DNA of 64,000 nucleotides, from contig WHUZ01000051.1 in the NCBI GenBank assembly GCA_015179045.1, positions 1 to 64,000 on the forward strand. The letters run 5' to 3'. The notes below the pieces were generated by a model, which did no database searches, was not told the origin of the DNA, and was given only the letters and a program-made list of their open reading frames with translations. Made by a program: the position numbers and the translations under genes. This DNA is from Kalaharituber pfeilii (Eukaryota; Ascomycota; Pezizomycetes; Pezizales; Pezizaceae). Positions within the stretch are counted from its first letter, which is position 1; each line of letters begins with the position of its first letter. Below, piece after piece: positions 11,509 to 25,000 of the stretch.

Positions 11509-11600
11509 TGATCTCGCCATCGCCCACGAGGTGGCATGCGAGTAATGATATTTTTTTTTTTAAAACAAAAGAAATAAATAAATAAATAAATAAATATCTT
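11509..11600 (+). mobile_element. diverged LINE 3' tail (family A)
   Basis: ATCTCGCCATCGCCC...GGTGGCATGCGAGTAATGATAT is a diverged copy of the LINE 3' end, followed by a T/A-rich stretch and (AAAT)n. A 6-bp match (tatctt) on both sides is too short to count as a TSD. Confidence 0.5.
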
Positions 11601-12262
11601 GCATGAACAGGATCTAATCGTCCATGCACCCGATGGTCCCCCAATTTTCTGTGTGAGTGGACTACTCCTTCGTCTTAGTCACATTCTTCAGCAACCCAGG
11701 CATTTGTTGCAATAGAATACTCTTGTAACTGCTTCTGCATACCCAAACGTGCAGCGGAGGTCTAAACGATGTTAAGTGTTCAAACTCTGCGTAAATATAA
11801 TCCCGTATGAAATTTCAACTCCTCTCATCTTCTCTTCGTGGCCACTGCTGGCTCCAGGAACTCTGTATCTTCAACGTTCCGCCGCGCCACCAAGTTTGCG
11901 CAATTTACGCTTTTGATGCCCTGCCGTTGGAGGGTATTCAATGGAGTATGGAGCCTGGATTATGTGACCTCCCACCCCCCTGCAAAAAGTTCTAATAAAA
12001 GAGTCAAAAAAAGCCAAAGCAGTCACTGTAATCAGGAGTTGCTGATGGATTCATTCTGTTGGCTTTGGCCCGCTGGCGTTCATGCCGTTAGAGATTTTGA
12101 AATAAGAACGATTAAAGTCGAATATTTTGAGTGTTCTTCGTCGTGAGAAATTCACCCATCCTCAGATACATCTTTCTTGTGCTACCCAAAATGGCAATTC
12201 GGGGACCAGAAACTTCCTCTTGGCGCCAAGCTTTCGAATTCCACGCAAAGCGGCTTGAATGA

Positions 12263-14979
12263 TCATGATGCTCTCAGGAATGCAAGCATCGCGGAAGTCC
12301 CGCCGAAGTCGATTCCTATGCAGACCACTACACCTAGGTAAAAGGTAGCTTCCAGTTTGAATCTTAATTTCACTGCTAACTGGCTGTCGACCTCAACTCC
12401 CAGTGACCTCAGATTCAATCCTCCGATTTCCATGCTAGGCTGTCCACTCCGGAAGCTTGCCGTTGTACAGTGTAAATTAACAGTGCCCACTGGTCCCAGA
12501 TTCGAATTGAGATCTTTCATGAAGTGTCTGTCTTCGCCTTCCGTCTTGAATCCGCTCACTGGAGGGGGTTAATGTTCGATTCCGTGAACGGATTGCTCTC
12601 CAACCTATCGAAGCCAGAACTTATCGGAAATAGGCTTTGTGGTCGGAAGTGCGCATCTACTGTAATGGGTCAACTTTTCCTTAGAATCAACATCACCCAA
12701 CACAAGGAAATGGACACCACGCTGCGTATACGCTCCTTGATCTATTGAAACGAACTCTGCATGCTACAATATTCACAGGTGATTTCATGCTTTCTAATCT
12801 ACGTCCTCCATACTTGGGTTCTTTCAACTCGAGCACAATCCCTTGTATACGACTTGTTGATAGGAATAATTTAGAAATGTTAGCTATCTCTTCATCCTAT
12901 TCACCTACTTTCACCCGAATTTGTGGAAAATGACCCGAGCCAGTGATTGAAGAAGTTTTGCTTACAGTGGTCATTGAAGTTATTTGCAAGAATCTTTTCA
13001 CGGTAACTTCTCCACCGTTCCTTACGACCTCGGAAATTCTTTCCAAGACCATGTTCTGGAGGGCAAGCAAGTTTCGGTATTGTGATAAAATCAAATGCAC
13101 ATATGCTGCCGCGCTCAACCTAGCCTCATAGTCATTGACTGGTTGAGTGAGCGAAATTAAAGATGACTTCCGGAATAGACGGAAGTTTCTATTTCTAGGG
13201 CTGCCTTGCGGGGCATGCTCTATTCAGATGATAACATACCAGGTAAGTGTTATTATTCTATGTACATGGTGGATTTAACAATCACGTGCTGCGATTATCA
13301 CAATTCAGTATTCGTGAGCCAAGTCAACGTTTATGCACATGCAAGGCTCCTGACGGTGTTGCGGGGGAAAACAAGCTTCAATTCAGACTCGAGCTTGAAG
13401 GAGGTATAATCTCCGCATCCAACATTTCTCACATCAAGTTCGATTGAGAATTCGGGGCAAGTTGGCAAAATCCTCCCAAAGAATGATTGGAAGATGTTGA
13501 TGAGATTCATGCATAGTGTGTCTTGCAAGTGCCGCTAAATGCGGTTCAGATAAGTCTTAACGGAGGGTACTGATAACCTCCCTCACTTTGGTGCTTATTC
13601 CTACCACGCTGGTGGAAGTTTCATAGACTTGGGATAAGGTTTGTACAAGCACCTTATTCTTATTTTTACAAGTATTCTTGAATATCCTTTAACACTTGGT
13701 TCTTTCGTATGTAGTCATTTTCTACCGAAGCGAATTCGAGTTTCGTTCTTCCCAATTTGACCAGGAGCTCCCACATTGGAATTCATTTATGTAGAACACA
13801 GCTTACTGCAATCATTTCTCCGCAATAATCCCTCCCGGCATACCTATTACTAAGTGATTTACGGGAAAGACCATTACCTTTTGACAATCATCATGACGTA
13901 CATTGCAGCTCATCTTCCTTCCTCATGACCAGAAGCTTGCAGGCACATGCAATTCGGCAGACGGCGAATGGCGCAGGAGATGTAGTAATTTCGGTAGGAG
14001 AATGACTTCAGTATGCAATGAACCTAATGCAGAAAGTGTGGCTTAGTTCATATCCAAGGATCAGGTCTCGTGCTAGGATTGCACTGGTATGTTCATGCGA
14101 ATATGCGAACCTAGATATTATGCTAATGCGGCACTACTCACCGTACTCAGTACATCTCACCAATAAGACTGCATGCAGCCTTCAACATGGACGTCAGTTT
14201 TGGTCCCAATGGTCTTATTCGCGGATACTTCTTACACATAGGTACTTTCTTATTCAAGCCTGCAGCACTGTATCTACATACGCAAATGAATTCTAATAAA
14301 ATCACTTCTAGATACCGTACACCCTTGATTGTCGTCAGATTCTACCAAATAAGAACTCGCTATCACTGCTAGAAAGGAGGCCATCTGAATCCGATTTACT
14401 ACAAATTTACCTTTTCGGTGGCAAGTATATACTACAGCCTTACTCACGAGTTTCCACTGTATGCGGTTCACATACAAGGCATCCACGCGACAACAAAATT
14501 TCCCATGATGTTCATGAAACAGTATTACTCCTCCGAGAGGGAGAAAGTCTTGCATTCACCTACGTGACAAGTTTCCATAATCTTACGTTTCCCCCGATCC
14601 GCTATCACTTCAAGGGTCTAGGAGCAATGGCCACACTACCTGTCTCAAATTCTCCAAATCCAAGTTTAATACAACAACCTGGATATCCCGGTATGCGAAA
14701 ATACTGACAGCTGCATAGGTCCTCACAAATTCGCAACTTCAAGTGATTCCAGGCATTGGTGCAGATCAATGGTCCAAGCGCGACTGTATAGCTCAAAGTG
14801 TTAGGATGTAAGGGGTGGTTAATGTGGATAGGAAGCGGATATAGAGTATTTGGAGAACTCACTAATGCTTGCAAGATAGAGAGACTGGGTACTCCCGGAT
14901 TTGGCAACCTAGCAAACGAATACACAAAATATTTTCTATCTTTTTCTTTCTCTATATCCTGCCTTTTTCCACTACACAT
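12263..14979 (-). other. unresolved minus-strand exon-like segments, possibly a decayed gene
   Basis: Several minus-strand stretches read like coding exons: 12263-12559 (LGPVGTVNLHC...GIDFGGT), about 12590-12720 (GVHFLVLGDVDSKEKLTHYS), 12897-13118 (LILSQYRNLLALQNMVLERI), 13331-13528 and about 14605-14780 (CEDLCSCQYFRIPGYPGCC). Intron-like signals exist, for example GTGAGT at about 14860 with CTAAC and TACAG downstream. I could not join them: the segment at 12897 is followed in frame by TAG at about 12894 and then more coding-like sequence. Either a pseudogene or a gene with many small introns. No family recognised. Confidence 0.3.
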
Positions 14980-16490
14980 TGTTGATCCTGTATGGTGCCA
15001 GACTTAAGTGTACAGGAATATGCAAATCCGGGCTTCTTTCTCCGGATTCAATTGGGGTCTTGAAGTCGTGAGCAGGAAAGTCCTCATCATTTATCTCTAC
15101 TATACTCTTCCGACACCATCATTTTACATCGGACGAATGTTCTTAATTCCGCCGTCAAGCTACCAGGAGCTTTCCGATTTGACTAGGAATACTGAAGGAA
15201 TGAGGAATCAAGAAATGAAACGAACTTGTCATCAGCGGCATTGGAATTGTTTGCGACTTGCGTAGCGGATGTCGTTATGCTCTTCATTCCTTACAATTAC
15301 TTATGCTTGATATGATGATCCTATGGCTTTAATACTGATGTTGACTTGCACAGTTTGGTACTCTTTCTCGACATAGTTCTCAACTACTCAGACAATCCTC
15401 CGTACATTTATTTTCATGTGAGGGAGGAAGCAGATCAGCTCTAGAAAGTTTTCGACACCTCCAACTTGACACCTCACTCACGTTGGAGAATATTCATTCA
15501 TGACAATCCCATTCATACCCTCCCCCAGACTTCCGCATCAACGCTCACATTCTACTACCTCTTCAGCAATACCCATTCTCACTCATAAAATTCCACAAAT
15601 CCTAGACAATGCTGAGGTGAAGCTAATTTTCAATACAACCCGGATCTCCGCTCTCCGCATATCCCTACAATTTTTTAGGGAGGGAGGATTTTCACTACTT
15701 CCTCCAACTGGACAACGTACTTGGCTTTATGCAAGCTGACGACGATCCACTTCACAATTCCGGTTTTTTGAGGTCAACATGCATATCAGGCAGAGATACA
15801 AATAATACATTGCCACCAGTAACGTATATCCTGCTGTAGAGATGGATTCTAACTCTCTCTCTCTGCATTTTGCTTGTGGCGGGTCCGTTCTAAATGACAG
15901 GAATTCATGCCAGTAATGGGAAGATATCCTACACTACCCTTTCCGAATGCGTCCCCATTATACAGCTTCATCCGGCATCGGATCCCGTGCTCGAATACCT
16001 CTGCGGAATCTTATTCCTGCTAGGCGTACTTGTTATTTTACAGCATTAACTATGAGACCACACTACCTTCTTAAACTTAATTACCCCACTAACCCACTAA
16101 CCTTTCTATAATGCACAGTTCCCACCCCCCACCCCCCACCCCCTTACTTTCATGTGCCGGTTAACCTAACGTGACCCGTTTAGCGTTCGAACAAACCTCT
16201 ACCGCTTACGCACTAACATATCCAAAAATCCCCAAAACGCTTTTTAGTTTAAACCATTGACGTCAAAACTTTGCATACCATTTTACAATGCTTACATCAA
16301 TACTATTGCCACTATTGTTTCTTGATAGATAATATGTACATAAGTTCTCGTCTTACCAATTAATCTACCAACACAGAGAGAGACATAACGATCTCGTTGC
16401 CTAGCATATATCCCACTCCCATACATCATAACCCTTTTCTGCATATACCCAATATAAGCTATCACAACACCGATAAACCACACACCCCTT
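14980..16490. other. no gene recognised
   Basis: No supported coding frame. The (CCCCCCA)n patch near 16118-16143 starts the low-complexity block. Confidence 0.4.
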
Positions 16491-16499
16491 ATACATAAA

Positions 16500-17710
16500 A
16501 CCCCCACTCAAGCATTTTCACCCAATATCCATCCCATCCCATCCAATCCAATCCAATCCGTCAATCCACTCCCCACACTACAAGAAACCTTACCCTCAAA
16601 CTTTCGTCCTCCGCCCCCTCTCCTCCTCCTCCTCTATTCCTCCGTCCTTTATTTCCTTTCCTCTTTCCTTTCCTTTATTTCTTCTCTTTTATATCCACAA
16701 CCCCTCTCCCCACGCTCCTTTCCTTTCCTTACACACTAAACTCGCAAGTCTTATACAAAACCAAACACTCCTCTCTATCCCCATTCCTCATTCCCACCCT
16801 CATCCCCAGGTACAACCCAAAACCCAAACCCATTTTCTCAAAACAAAAATCACACATCACATCATAACATGTTCATATATCCCTATATACATATACCATA
16901 TACCATAGCCATCGCAATCCCAATCCCAATTCCAATCCCAATCCCAATTCCATTTTTCCCATATCTACACACACTCTTACACCCGCCCCCATCCCCATCC
17001 CCATTCCCACAACCCTCCCCACCCCTCACACACCTCACCTCACCTCACCTCACACCCTTTCCCCTGCATGTATATATATATGTATATGTATTCAAGTTTA
17101 TATTTTATATATATATATATGTACCTAAAATCAAAAAAAAAACTCTCTCAAAAAAAAAAAAAAAAACTGCAAGTTTTTATTTAAAACTTTAGCAAACATG
17201 TAGAAAAAAAGAATTGGGAGTGCATAATATGTGTGTGTGTTGTATGTTGCGTGTTATGTGTGTGAGATAGCAAAAAAAAAAAAAAAAAAAAAGTGACAAA
17301 AGATACCGTATATCAAAGAAACACGAGTCAAAAAAAACTAGCCATACACTACACAGAGAAAACCGCAAAGAGAAATAGAAAAAGTAGATCAAACGTTCAA
17401 TTAAAAAAAAGGGGGAAAAAAGAGGCGGGGCACTAGCATAAAACATCAAAAAAAAACACAAATTCAAAAACAGTCCAGCAAAATAGAAAACAAAAAGAAA
17501 CGGAAGCACCAAGAAAACGTTACCACGCGTGTGCAAGTGCAAATAAATAGATAACATACAACAAAAAATAAAAAACAAGCCCTAATACTTTGTCAGGTTT
17601 GTTTTTTTGCAATACCTTCGAACGAGCAAGAAAATCCAGACAAACAAAAAAAAGTCCCTTCACATCTCCACCCCCCTTACCCACCGCTCCCCAAAAGAAA
17701 CTTAAAACAC
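16500..17710. repeat. low-complexity, pyrimidine-rich then A-rich DNA downstream of the HTH gene
   Basis: The plus strand is C/T/A-rich: (CATCC)n near 16540, poly-pyrimidine 16610-16700, (TCCCAA)n near 16915-16955, TA repeats near 17075-17120 and A runs near 17150 and 17270. This is the 3' side of the minus-strand HTH gene. Open frames here are composition artefacts. Confidence 0.6.
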
Positions 17711-19080
17711 CTACACGCCCTCACCCCTCTTCAATCTTCCAATCACCTCCTCTCCCCTCTTCACCTTCCTCCTCAACCTCACAATCTCCCTCTCCATCTC
17801 CGCCACCCTCATCTGCAAGCTCCTCACCAGCTCGTTCCTCCCCACGAGGTACATCACCAACGACTCCCTGCTCAGCGTCGGATGCTGCGTCACATCCGTC
17901 CGCCCCGCGCCACCCGCCCCCGCCTGCGATGCGCTAGTGGCAGCACCACCCTGCTGCGCCTGCTGTTGCTGCTGGGAAGCTGCGCCCTCGCCACCCTCCA
18001 CATTCGCCCCCTCCCCTTGCTGTCCGTCTGCGGTCACGTCTGCCTGTCCTGCCATGAAGGACCTCATCAAAATCACCTCGTACCTCTTATGCAGTGCGGT
18101 GAGTTCCGCGTCCTCAGACGTCCAGCTACCTCCGCCGTATTCCTCCATCCCGTTGCCCACCGCGGCGTCCAATGCCCCCTCCATGTCCGAGTCGGAGTCA
18201 ATATCCCCTGAGGCACCGAGCCCTGGCGCGGCAAAGTGGTTGTGATTAACTCCCGCAGCATGGGTGCTGACATGGTTCACATGATTTCCGTGCGCGTGGA
18301 ACTGTCCTTGCATTCCATGCGGCGGCTGCCCAGGCTGTCCCGGCTGTGTTGCTTGTGGCAGAGGATGCGGCAGCACATGATGCATGACTGCGGTCGGCGG
18401 CATTGTATGATGATGGTGCTGACCTGCCTGCGGCTGCGGTCCCGATCTAACTTGCTGCTGTCCCCTTTGCGGGGCCTGCTGATACGGCACCACGCGCACC
18501 GTGTGGCCATCCTCCTGCTCCCCCACGATAGCGGTTCCATCAGCCTTCGCTGCGTTCCTCCCAATACCCTGTTGATTCTCCCTCTGCACCTGCTCATCAG
18601 CGCGTGCTGCCTCCTCCTCCACCTCCCCCCCACTCTGCGCGACGGTAGTCACTCCCGCCACTGCAATCGTGCTGCCTGCACCTCCCCCCGTTCTTCGCCT
18701 CTTGTTGCCCGCCCTGTACCTCCAGCGGCAGGACTTGATGCTGCCCCACCTCCTCCTCCGCGCTTACTCTTGGCCATACCAGCGCTCTCCGGGTTCTCCG
18801 GCGGGTTATCGCGGTACCGCTTCAGCGCCCGTGACACTGTGCTCTGGTTGATTTCCTTTCCAAAGTTCTGTGCAAACCATGTGACCAAGTCCTTCTGTTT
18901 CAGCTCCGGGTGCGCGCGGGAGTGAACGTACAACTGGTATCTCTCGCCGTCCGTCGGGTCCTCATACGGTCTTCGCTTCGGTGCGGATCCGGTGGGCCCT
19001 GGTGTCTGAGCTGCGGCGGCTGGAGTGGCAGTCGCTGGGGGGTGAGTGTTGTTCGTAGCTGGTGGCGGTGTCGAAGTCAT
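17711..19080 (-). CDS. CENP-B/ABP1-type HTH DNA-binding protein, two exons
   Basis: Start ATG at 19080 (context CACAATGA); stop TAG at 17711-17713. Exon 1 (19080-18768) encodes a Pro/Thr/Ala-rich leader and, at residues ~43-92, an HTH resembling the ABP1/CENP-B N-terminal domain (KDLVTWFAQNFGKEINQSTV). The frame then changes. An intron with donor GTAAGC at 18767 and acceptor TTGCAG ending at 18661 (107 nt; exon 2 from 18660) joins both parts in frame, giving about 420 residues; an acceptor at 18676 also fits. Exon 2 has Gln/His/Gly-rich low-complexity sequence, an acidic patch (DIDSDSDMEG) and a basic coiled-coil end (EMEREIVRLRRKVKRGEEV). No DDE transposase domain is present, so it is probably a stand-alone nuclear DNA-binding protein rather than a transposase. 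Splicing is inferred. Confidence 0.6.
18661..18767 (-). other. predicted intron of the HTH gene
   Basis: GTAAGC...TTGCAG, 107 nt, restores the reading frame between the HTH exon and the coiled-coil exon. A 92-nt alternative ends at 18676. Without splicing the frame stops at 18649. Confidence 0.45.
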
Positions 19081-19139
19081 TGTGTTGAATGTGAAAAATG
19101 TGAACAAGTGATTTAGTAGCGACAATTAGGATGAAACTT

Positions 19140-22060
19140 TTTTCCGTAAAAGAAAAAGAAAAAGGAATTGCCCTCGCCCAGTCTATTCTAAGGAAGAAGA
19201 AAGAAAAAAAAAAAATCAAACGTGGAAGGAGAAGGTCGTGTTGTGTTGTTGTTATTTTGTTGAGTAAGCTTGCGTTGATTTGTATTTTCTTTTTATTCAC
19301 TCCGGGATCGGGTCGTTGCCACCAGGCGGTACTTGTTCGGTGTGCACGTCGGAGGTGCTTTGGAGGTGTCCAGCGAAGATGTCGAAAATCGAGAAAAAGG
19401 AAAAAAAAAAAAAAAAAATGCAAGTTAAAAAAAAAATACAAGGAAAGATTTAGAGAAACTGAGGGAAAGGGAGATGGATCAAAAAGTACTTGGAAGAAAA
19501 GGAGATGAGGATAAGAAACAGGATTTGGTCTCTCGGGCTTGCTGGTTGGCTTGATGGCTGCTAGTGGAATAACTACTAGTCCTGGTGCGAAAGCCGTATG
19601 CAGAAATGGCCGCCTTTGGCTATTCCCTTGACCGCCGCTTCGATTGTGCCCTCTTTCCGAGTCGTATTGTATTTCTTGCTCTGCAGATCCAACCGCAGCA
19701 AGAGAATTTGAATTCCTCCTGGAATTAGTAAGTAGCTGAACGCGAGAGAGAGAGAGAGAGAGTAGAGTGCTACTCTTACGTTGCTCGTCTTTGTCTGCTT
19801 GGTTTCGTCTCCCGTAATCAATTCCCCCCTAGCTGGGCAGACCAATCTGTCAAGTATCCTGTTTTTTTTTTATGTTGTTGCGTTGGTGTGTACTTTCTTT
19901 TCCGGTTGACCTCTGCTACTCCCAGGGGTTGATCCGTGCGGTTATGCAGTATGCGGTCGCGATTCTCGGCTATATTGGCACTGTCACAAATGCGAGGAGG
20001 AAAATCAGGAATACTTCTGACCCAGCAACAAAAGGGATTCTGGTCCTGTATGCTGTGCCGCTCGTGTGAATGTGCAGCTGCCAGCCTCTTAATCTTCCCT
20101 TGCCTAGTTTTGTCGGACGGGGGTATGTCGGACAAGAGAGGTTTTGGTGACAGCTTGCTCGGGTTTTTCGGAGTCGACGCGGTGGCCGCAAATGCTCTAC
20201 CTCTGTATCCGTGTCGGTGGTGCTGGGTTGTGGGATGTAATGGCCTTGCCGTATGTATGTAGTAGGGATGGATGGTTGGATGTGGGTGGGGGTGTGCGAA
20301 TGCGTGATCGTGGTGCGAATATGGTGTGTGTGTTCCGTGTAACGGGGGGGGGGGGGGGGGGGGGGGGGGTGAGTGTCCGATGCGCGTTGGCGTGTACCCT
20401 ATTTGTATCCGGTTTTTTGTTTTTATTATTTTTCTCCCCCTTCCTTTCTCTTATATCCTTGAGCGAGCGACAGTTCAAGAGGGACGGGGTAGGGTAGGGG
20501 GTAGGGGGTAGGGGCGTTGAGGACCCGTTGGGGCGGAGGGGGGGGTGGTGACAGACGCTCAAGTTGACAAGAATAAAAAAAAAAAAAAAAAAAAAAAAAA
20601 GAATAGAGAGCGAGAGAGTTGGGACGTGGAATAAAAGGGAATTTGGGAATTTGGAATTATGTATGTCGGTATGCTGGAATACGCCCGGGGGCGGTGCCAG
20701 GATATTTTATGTGGGATGGGGGGGGGGAGGATGTGGGAAGGAATGCGGGCAAGTGTGTGTGTCAGAGCCGTGCAGCGCAGATGCGTTGCTGGGTCGCTGG
20801 GAGGAGCGGAAAGGGCAGAGTGCAGTACTCGCTGCTGCTGCTGCTGCTGCTGTGCTTGGCTGCCGGCGGACGAGGCGAGGGGGGGGCGGTGGGGGGCGGG
20901 GGGGGGGGTCGAGGTCGGTGGGGGTGGAAGCTTGCGCTGGTGCTGGTGCTGGCGCTGGCGCTGGTGCTGGGTGAATGCGCTGGAATATGGAATGCAAGTG
21001 ATGCGAGTGCGTGTGTGTGTGTGTGGCAGGCTGGGTGGGCGCCCAGCAAGCAGCAGCAGCAGGCAGGGCAGGGCAGGGCAGCGCGGGTCACTTGGCCTGG
21101 AGGGATGTACTCGTACTCGTACTAGTACTGTAGAGCAAGCAGAGCAGAGCAGAGCATGCGAGCTGCGCATCAGCGCATGCCCTCTTTATGCCCGCCGCCC
21201 GCCGCTCAACACTCACCTACATCAAGTCACTCTACGCTGCTGCTGCTGCTCCTGCTGCTGCTGCTGTATTGCACTCGACTCCGCTCCACTCCTACATTTC
21301 ATTACCCAACATTCGCTCACACGCGACCGCTAGCCTCACCACTCTATCCATTCAAACACACCATACATGTGCTCATGCTTCACCTCATACTTCATACCTC
21401 ATACTTCATACTTACCATCCCCCCCCCCCCCCCCCAAAGTCTCCGTCCCCGTTTCTCTCCGTTTCGAAAAAAAGTGCTAGCTGCCTAGTTTCCTCTTTCT
21501 CTTCTCCCAAACTTTTTCCATCTGCTCGACTCTACTCGCTACATACTCTTACTCATACTAACCTTTTTTTTTTTGCCGTGTACCCATTCCGCCCCCCCCC
21601 CCCCCCCCCCCACCTCCCACCAACACCACCACCAATCGCGCGCTTCGCACTTATGCTCTTAGCCCCTCGTACCCTCGCACCCTCGCACCCCCTCGATGAG
21701 TGCAAGTGCAACCAAAAAAAAAAAAAAAACCATGGCATGCGCCCACGAAAAGCAAGGAAGGAAGGAGCGAAAAAAAAAAAAAAAAAAAAAAAAAATGCCA
21801 AATGCGAATGCGCGACTCTTTTTGCACACATAATTTCAACGCGAAAGCCACAAAAGTTGCACCTTTCGGCCACAGATAAATATTCTAGCGATTGACTTTA
21901 TGCAGCCGATGCCCGAAAAAAATTTCTAAACCTTAGTACAGTACAAGTTACCCCCCCAAGCGCGCAAAATCTTTAACTGGCGGAATTTAAGTAGTGGCAC
22001 ACCACACACACACACACACACACACACACACCGCTTTTTCAAAAAAAAAAATTCCAAATA
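19140..22060. repeat. low-complexity block with a strand-composition switch near 21.17 kb
   Basis: The plus strand is G/T/A-rich up to about 21150 (G run 20343-20369, A run 20575-20600, CTG repeats 20830-20850, GCTGGT/GCTGGC hexamers 20936-20970). It turns C/T-rich from about 21180 (C runs at 21419-21436 and 21592-21611, CTG/CCTGCTG at 21238-21265, CA repeat 22003-22031). (GA)n lies at 19744-19762. Long open frames in all six frames here result from repeats. No gene is supported. Confidence 0.65.
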
Positions 22061-25000
22061 CCTCTCACACATGCTTCCATCATAGCAGGTATGCCCTACA
22101 TCATAGCATGTTATCCCTAATTCTAAAACTTATGTACTACTCCTATCTCGCAATTCGTCATGCCATCCATTAGCAATCACTGCTGACGCGATTTCTTAAT
22201 CATTCTTACCTTGTTTTCCCTTCCCTGACTGACCAACCACACTACCCCCGACCCCGACATTATCCACCGCCAAGCCAAATCAAAAACCGCCCCTAGACAC
22301 CTCACAAGTCACCCCGGTACAATCGCCCCAAAAAGTACTCGAGTAAATACATAGCAAGTACCCACTTATGTAAAACCGGCATCTTGAAGCATAGAGTACT
22401 CGAGTACATGGGCTAGAGAGGAACACGCCAACGTCCTCTGCGAGGCAAAAGGAAAACTACTGTAGTGCAAACATCGATAAAAGCCTCCTCTTTCATTTAG
22501 CAGACATATGATCTGTGCATGCGCATGCATCGAGAAATGAACAAACACATAAAACAACAGGAAAAACAAAATGCAGTCAAATTGCAATAGCCAAAAAAAA
22601 TAAATAAATAAATAAAAGTAATCACCTGCTTCCAGATCCGCCTCCGCGGCCACTGGTTACCCCCCAGCACCCCCCCATGGTCCCCCAACCTGCTCTACTA
22701 CTACTTGTGCCATATAGATAAACCCGACAACACATCACCGCGATCCAGGTCACAACTCGCTCCTTTCTCTCCTCATTCGCAATCAACTATTGAGTGGCTT
22801 GCTAACTAGCTCAGCCAAATATGTAATGTAACGCAACCCTTAACCAAGTGAGCAAAATGTTGAGCGTGTGTGTAACAGGTATGTTGCCCTAGCGTACTTT
22901 CAATATGCACGCTGCAATAAATTCATCAAAAGATCAGTATCAAATATGTTACCTATTGTTAATATCCCTGATGTATTCCCTCCACGTCGCATGTTCTGAT
23001 GCATGCATTCACTCATGCATGCGCACCTCCCTACTATGCTGTGTCAGTCGCGCATCACCATTTCCGATGGGTTCACTCTCGGTACCATCCCCTCCATGCA
23101 TTCCTTGAATTCGAAACTATTCCAAAACGACTGGGGTGGTAGTAGATGAGAACTGGTGATAGCAGTATACTACAGGGGAATGGATGGATGAATAAGTAAG
23201 ATAATAATATGGCCACCAATATGGTGACAAAGATCCGCCCTCGCTCTCACTGTAATTGCGTAATCCCCAGGCGTCACAGAGTTTGCGGAAATAAAGAGTG
23301 CTAGAGTACTAGGTGCTTTGATATGTCTCTTACCACATGAATTGTCAATTCTGCATGTAATGTCGGAAAGGACAGGCACTCATCTTGGTGTGGTGCAAAA
23401 AAGGAGCGGGGACCAGGGAGATAAAGAGACAAGCCATCCCGTCACCTCGCATTCGTTCACCATCGCATTCTATGCTGTTTCGAAACATTCATCTCAATTA
23501 TTCCATTGCTACTTTTCTTGCGATCCGTTATATTCCGCCATACTGAAAGCACCATATAATGTAGCTACCTATTCCTGCCACTCCCCTGTTTCTATTATAT
23601 TAGTCCCTCATTCAAACATCAAATCAGCTGCGGAATCGCTTACTCACTTCGGAAATGCAGCTAGCCACAATCTCCTTGAACACAGTCAAGGTAGCAAACG
23701 CACGAAGTCACGCATTCATGCATCTATGCCTGCATGCATATTTCTCGCCATTTCTGCTTCTTCCATTTTTGCTGGTAGGCGTTAGCTGCTCTTGCCGGGT
23801 GTAACCATCAATATTCCTGTTTTTCCCTAATTTTCATGAGTGTTTTTTTCTCACTTCTGTTGAATCCAGTCCGAGGTAGTTGCATGTCACAACCTCGTAC
23901 CAATTTGCCCCACTGTTGCCTGGTTAATCCTTTGCAACAATCCAGTCTGCTCTTGCGCTCAAACTATAGTCCAGACTAGCCGTTGATTCGCTGCGTTAAA
24001 AGAAACAAAAGTAAAATAAATATCAGCGCCAAGAGCGTGATTGTAAACCAAACCAGACCCAAAAGCGCAGGCTTACCTGTTCTAGTGGTCAGTGCCTAGG
24101 CGCATTACCGGTACCGTACCCCCCTCTGGAAAATTAATCCCAATCAAAGCATAGCCACATTAAACAGCAAGCCTGCATCTGTTGAAAGCTGGCTCCTCAC
24201 AAAATATGTTACTGAGCCTCGGCCAAGTTGTGCTTTGTCATTGCCGCCATGCTCGCCCATTTGTGTCAGAGGCGGCACGATAGAATAATAAACTCTGACC
24301 TTCACATGCGCGTAAACTCAACCCTCGCACCCCTCGGTATATCATATGCATATGCATGTATGCGCCCCGTCTCAATCAACTGCATTATTGATATTTCTTG
24401 CTTATTACTCCGCGGACGTCAATACAATTCCACGGGATCTTAACGGGTACCAGTGTAGATTATCTCTATCGTTCCTGCCGCAATGAAGCTAGGGGGCACT
24501 ATCTGCCAACGACTTTCGCCTTCTGTGAGTATGCGAAAATGTGCAATATTGTCCGGTCAGTGGATACTATTAGAACTCTAAAACGAAGGTATTGACAACT
24601 GATGCTTATGCGCAGAACTTACAGCCTTAAACAGCTTAGCGCTTTCGTTGATTTGAGTGCGGACAACACCTAAGTACAGTACTTTGCTGACAGGGAACCC
24701 CTATTCTCTCTTCTTAGCTAGGCCGTCATGATCACTATGCACGCATGTCACGTATTCACTTTAAACGGCGCATTAGCTTGCCAGGGTTTGTTGTCTGATT
24801 CAGTTAGCCCACTACCAATCGTCTTAAGTTACATTTTTCCTGAGTTAGTCCCAGCTCGGCGTCATCGGAATGAGTGGATTATGCGGCATCCCTGGCTGGC
24901 GGACAAAAACGCTTGCTGCTTAAGCCCTTCATCTTGAATCATGTGAAGCGGTTCGTAAAACGGCGCTGCATGTACTATATAAGGCAGTAAATTAGGACAG

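Noticed and set aside
16869..17578. Frames of 107 and 129 codons (plus and minus)
   Set aside because: Made of Ile/Pro/Ser or Phe/Leu/Tyr runs dictated by simple repeats.
18714..18767. 54-nt intron (GTAAGC...TACAG) in the HTH gene
   Set aside because: Its length is a multiple of 3, so it does not move the reading frame into exon 2.
18236..18925. 229-codon plus-strand frame across the HTH gene
   Set aside because: Antisense to the HTH gene; low-complexity composition keeps several frames open.
20559..21895. Many long overlapping frames in all six directions
   Set aside because: CTG/GGT/CCC repeats and homopolymers create open frames; no motif or consistent structure.
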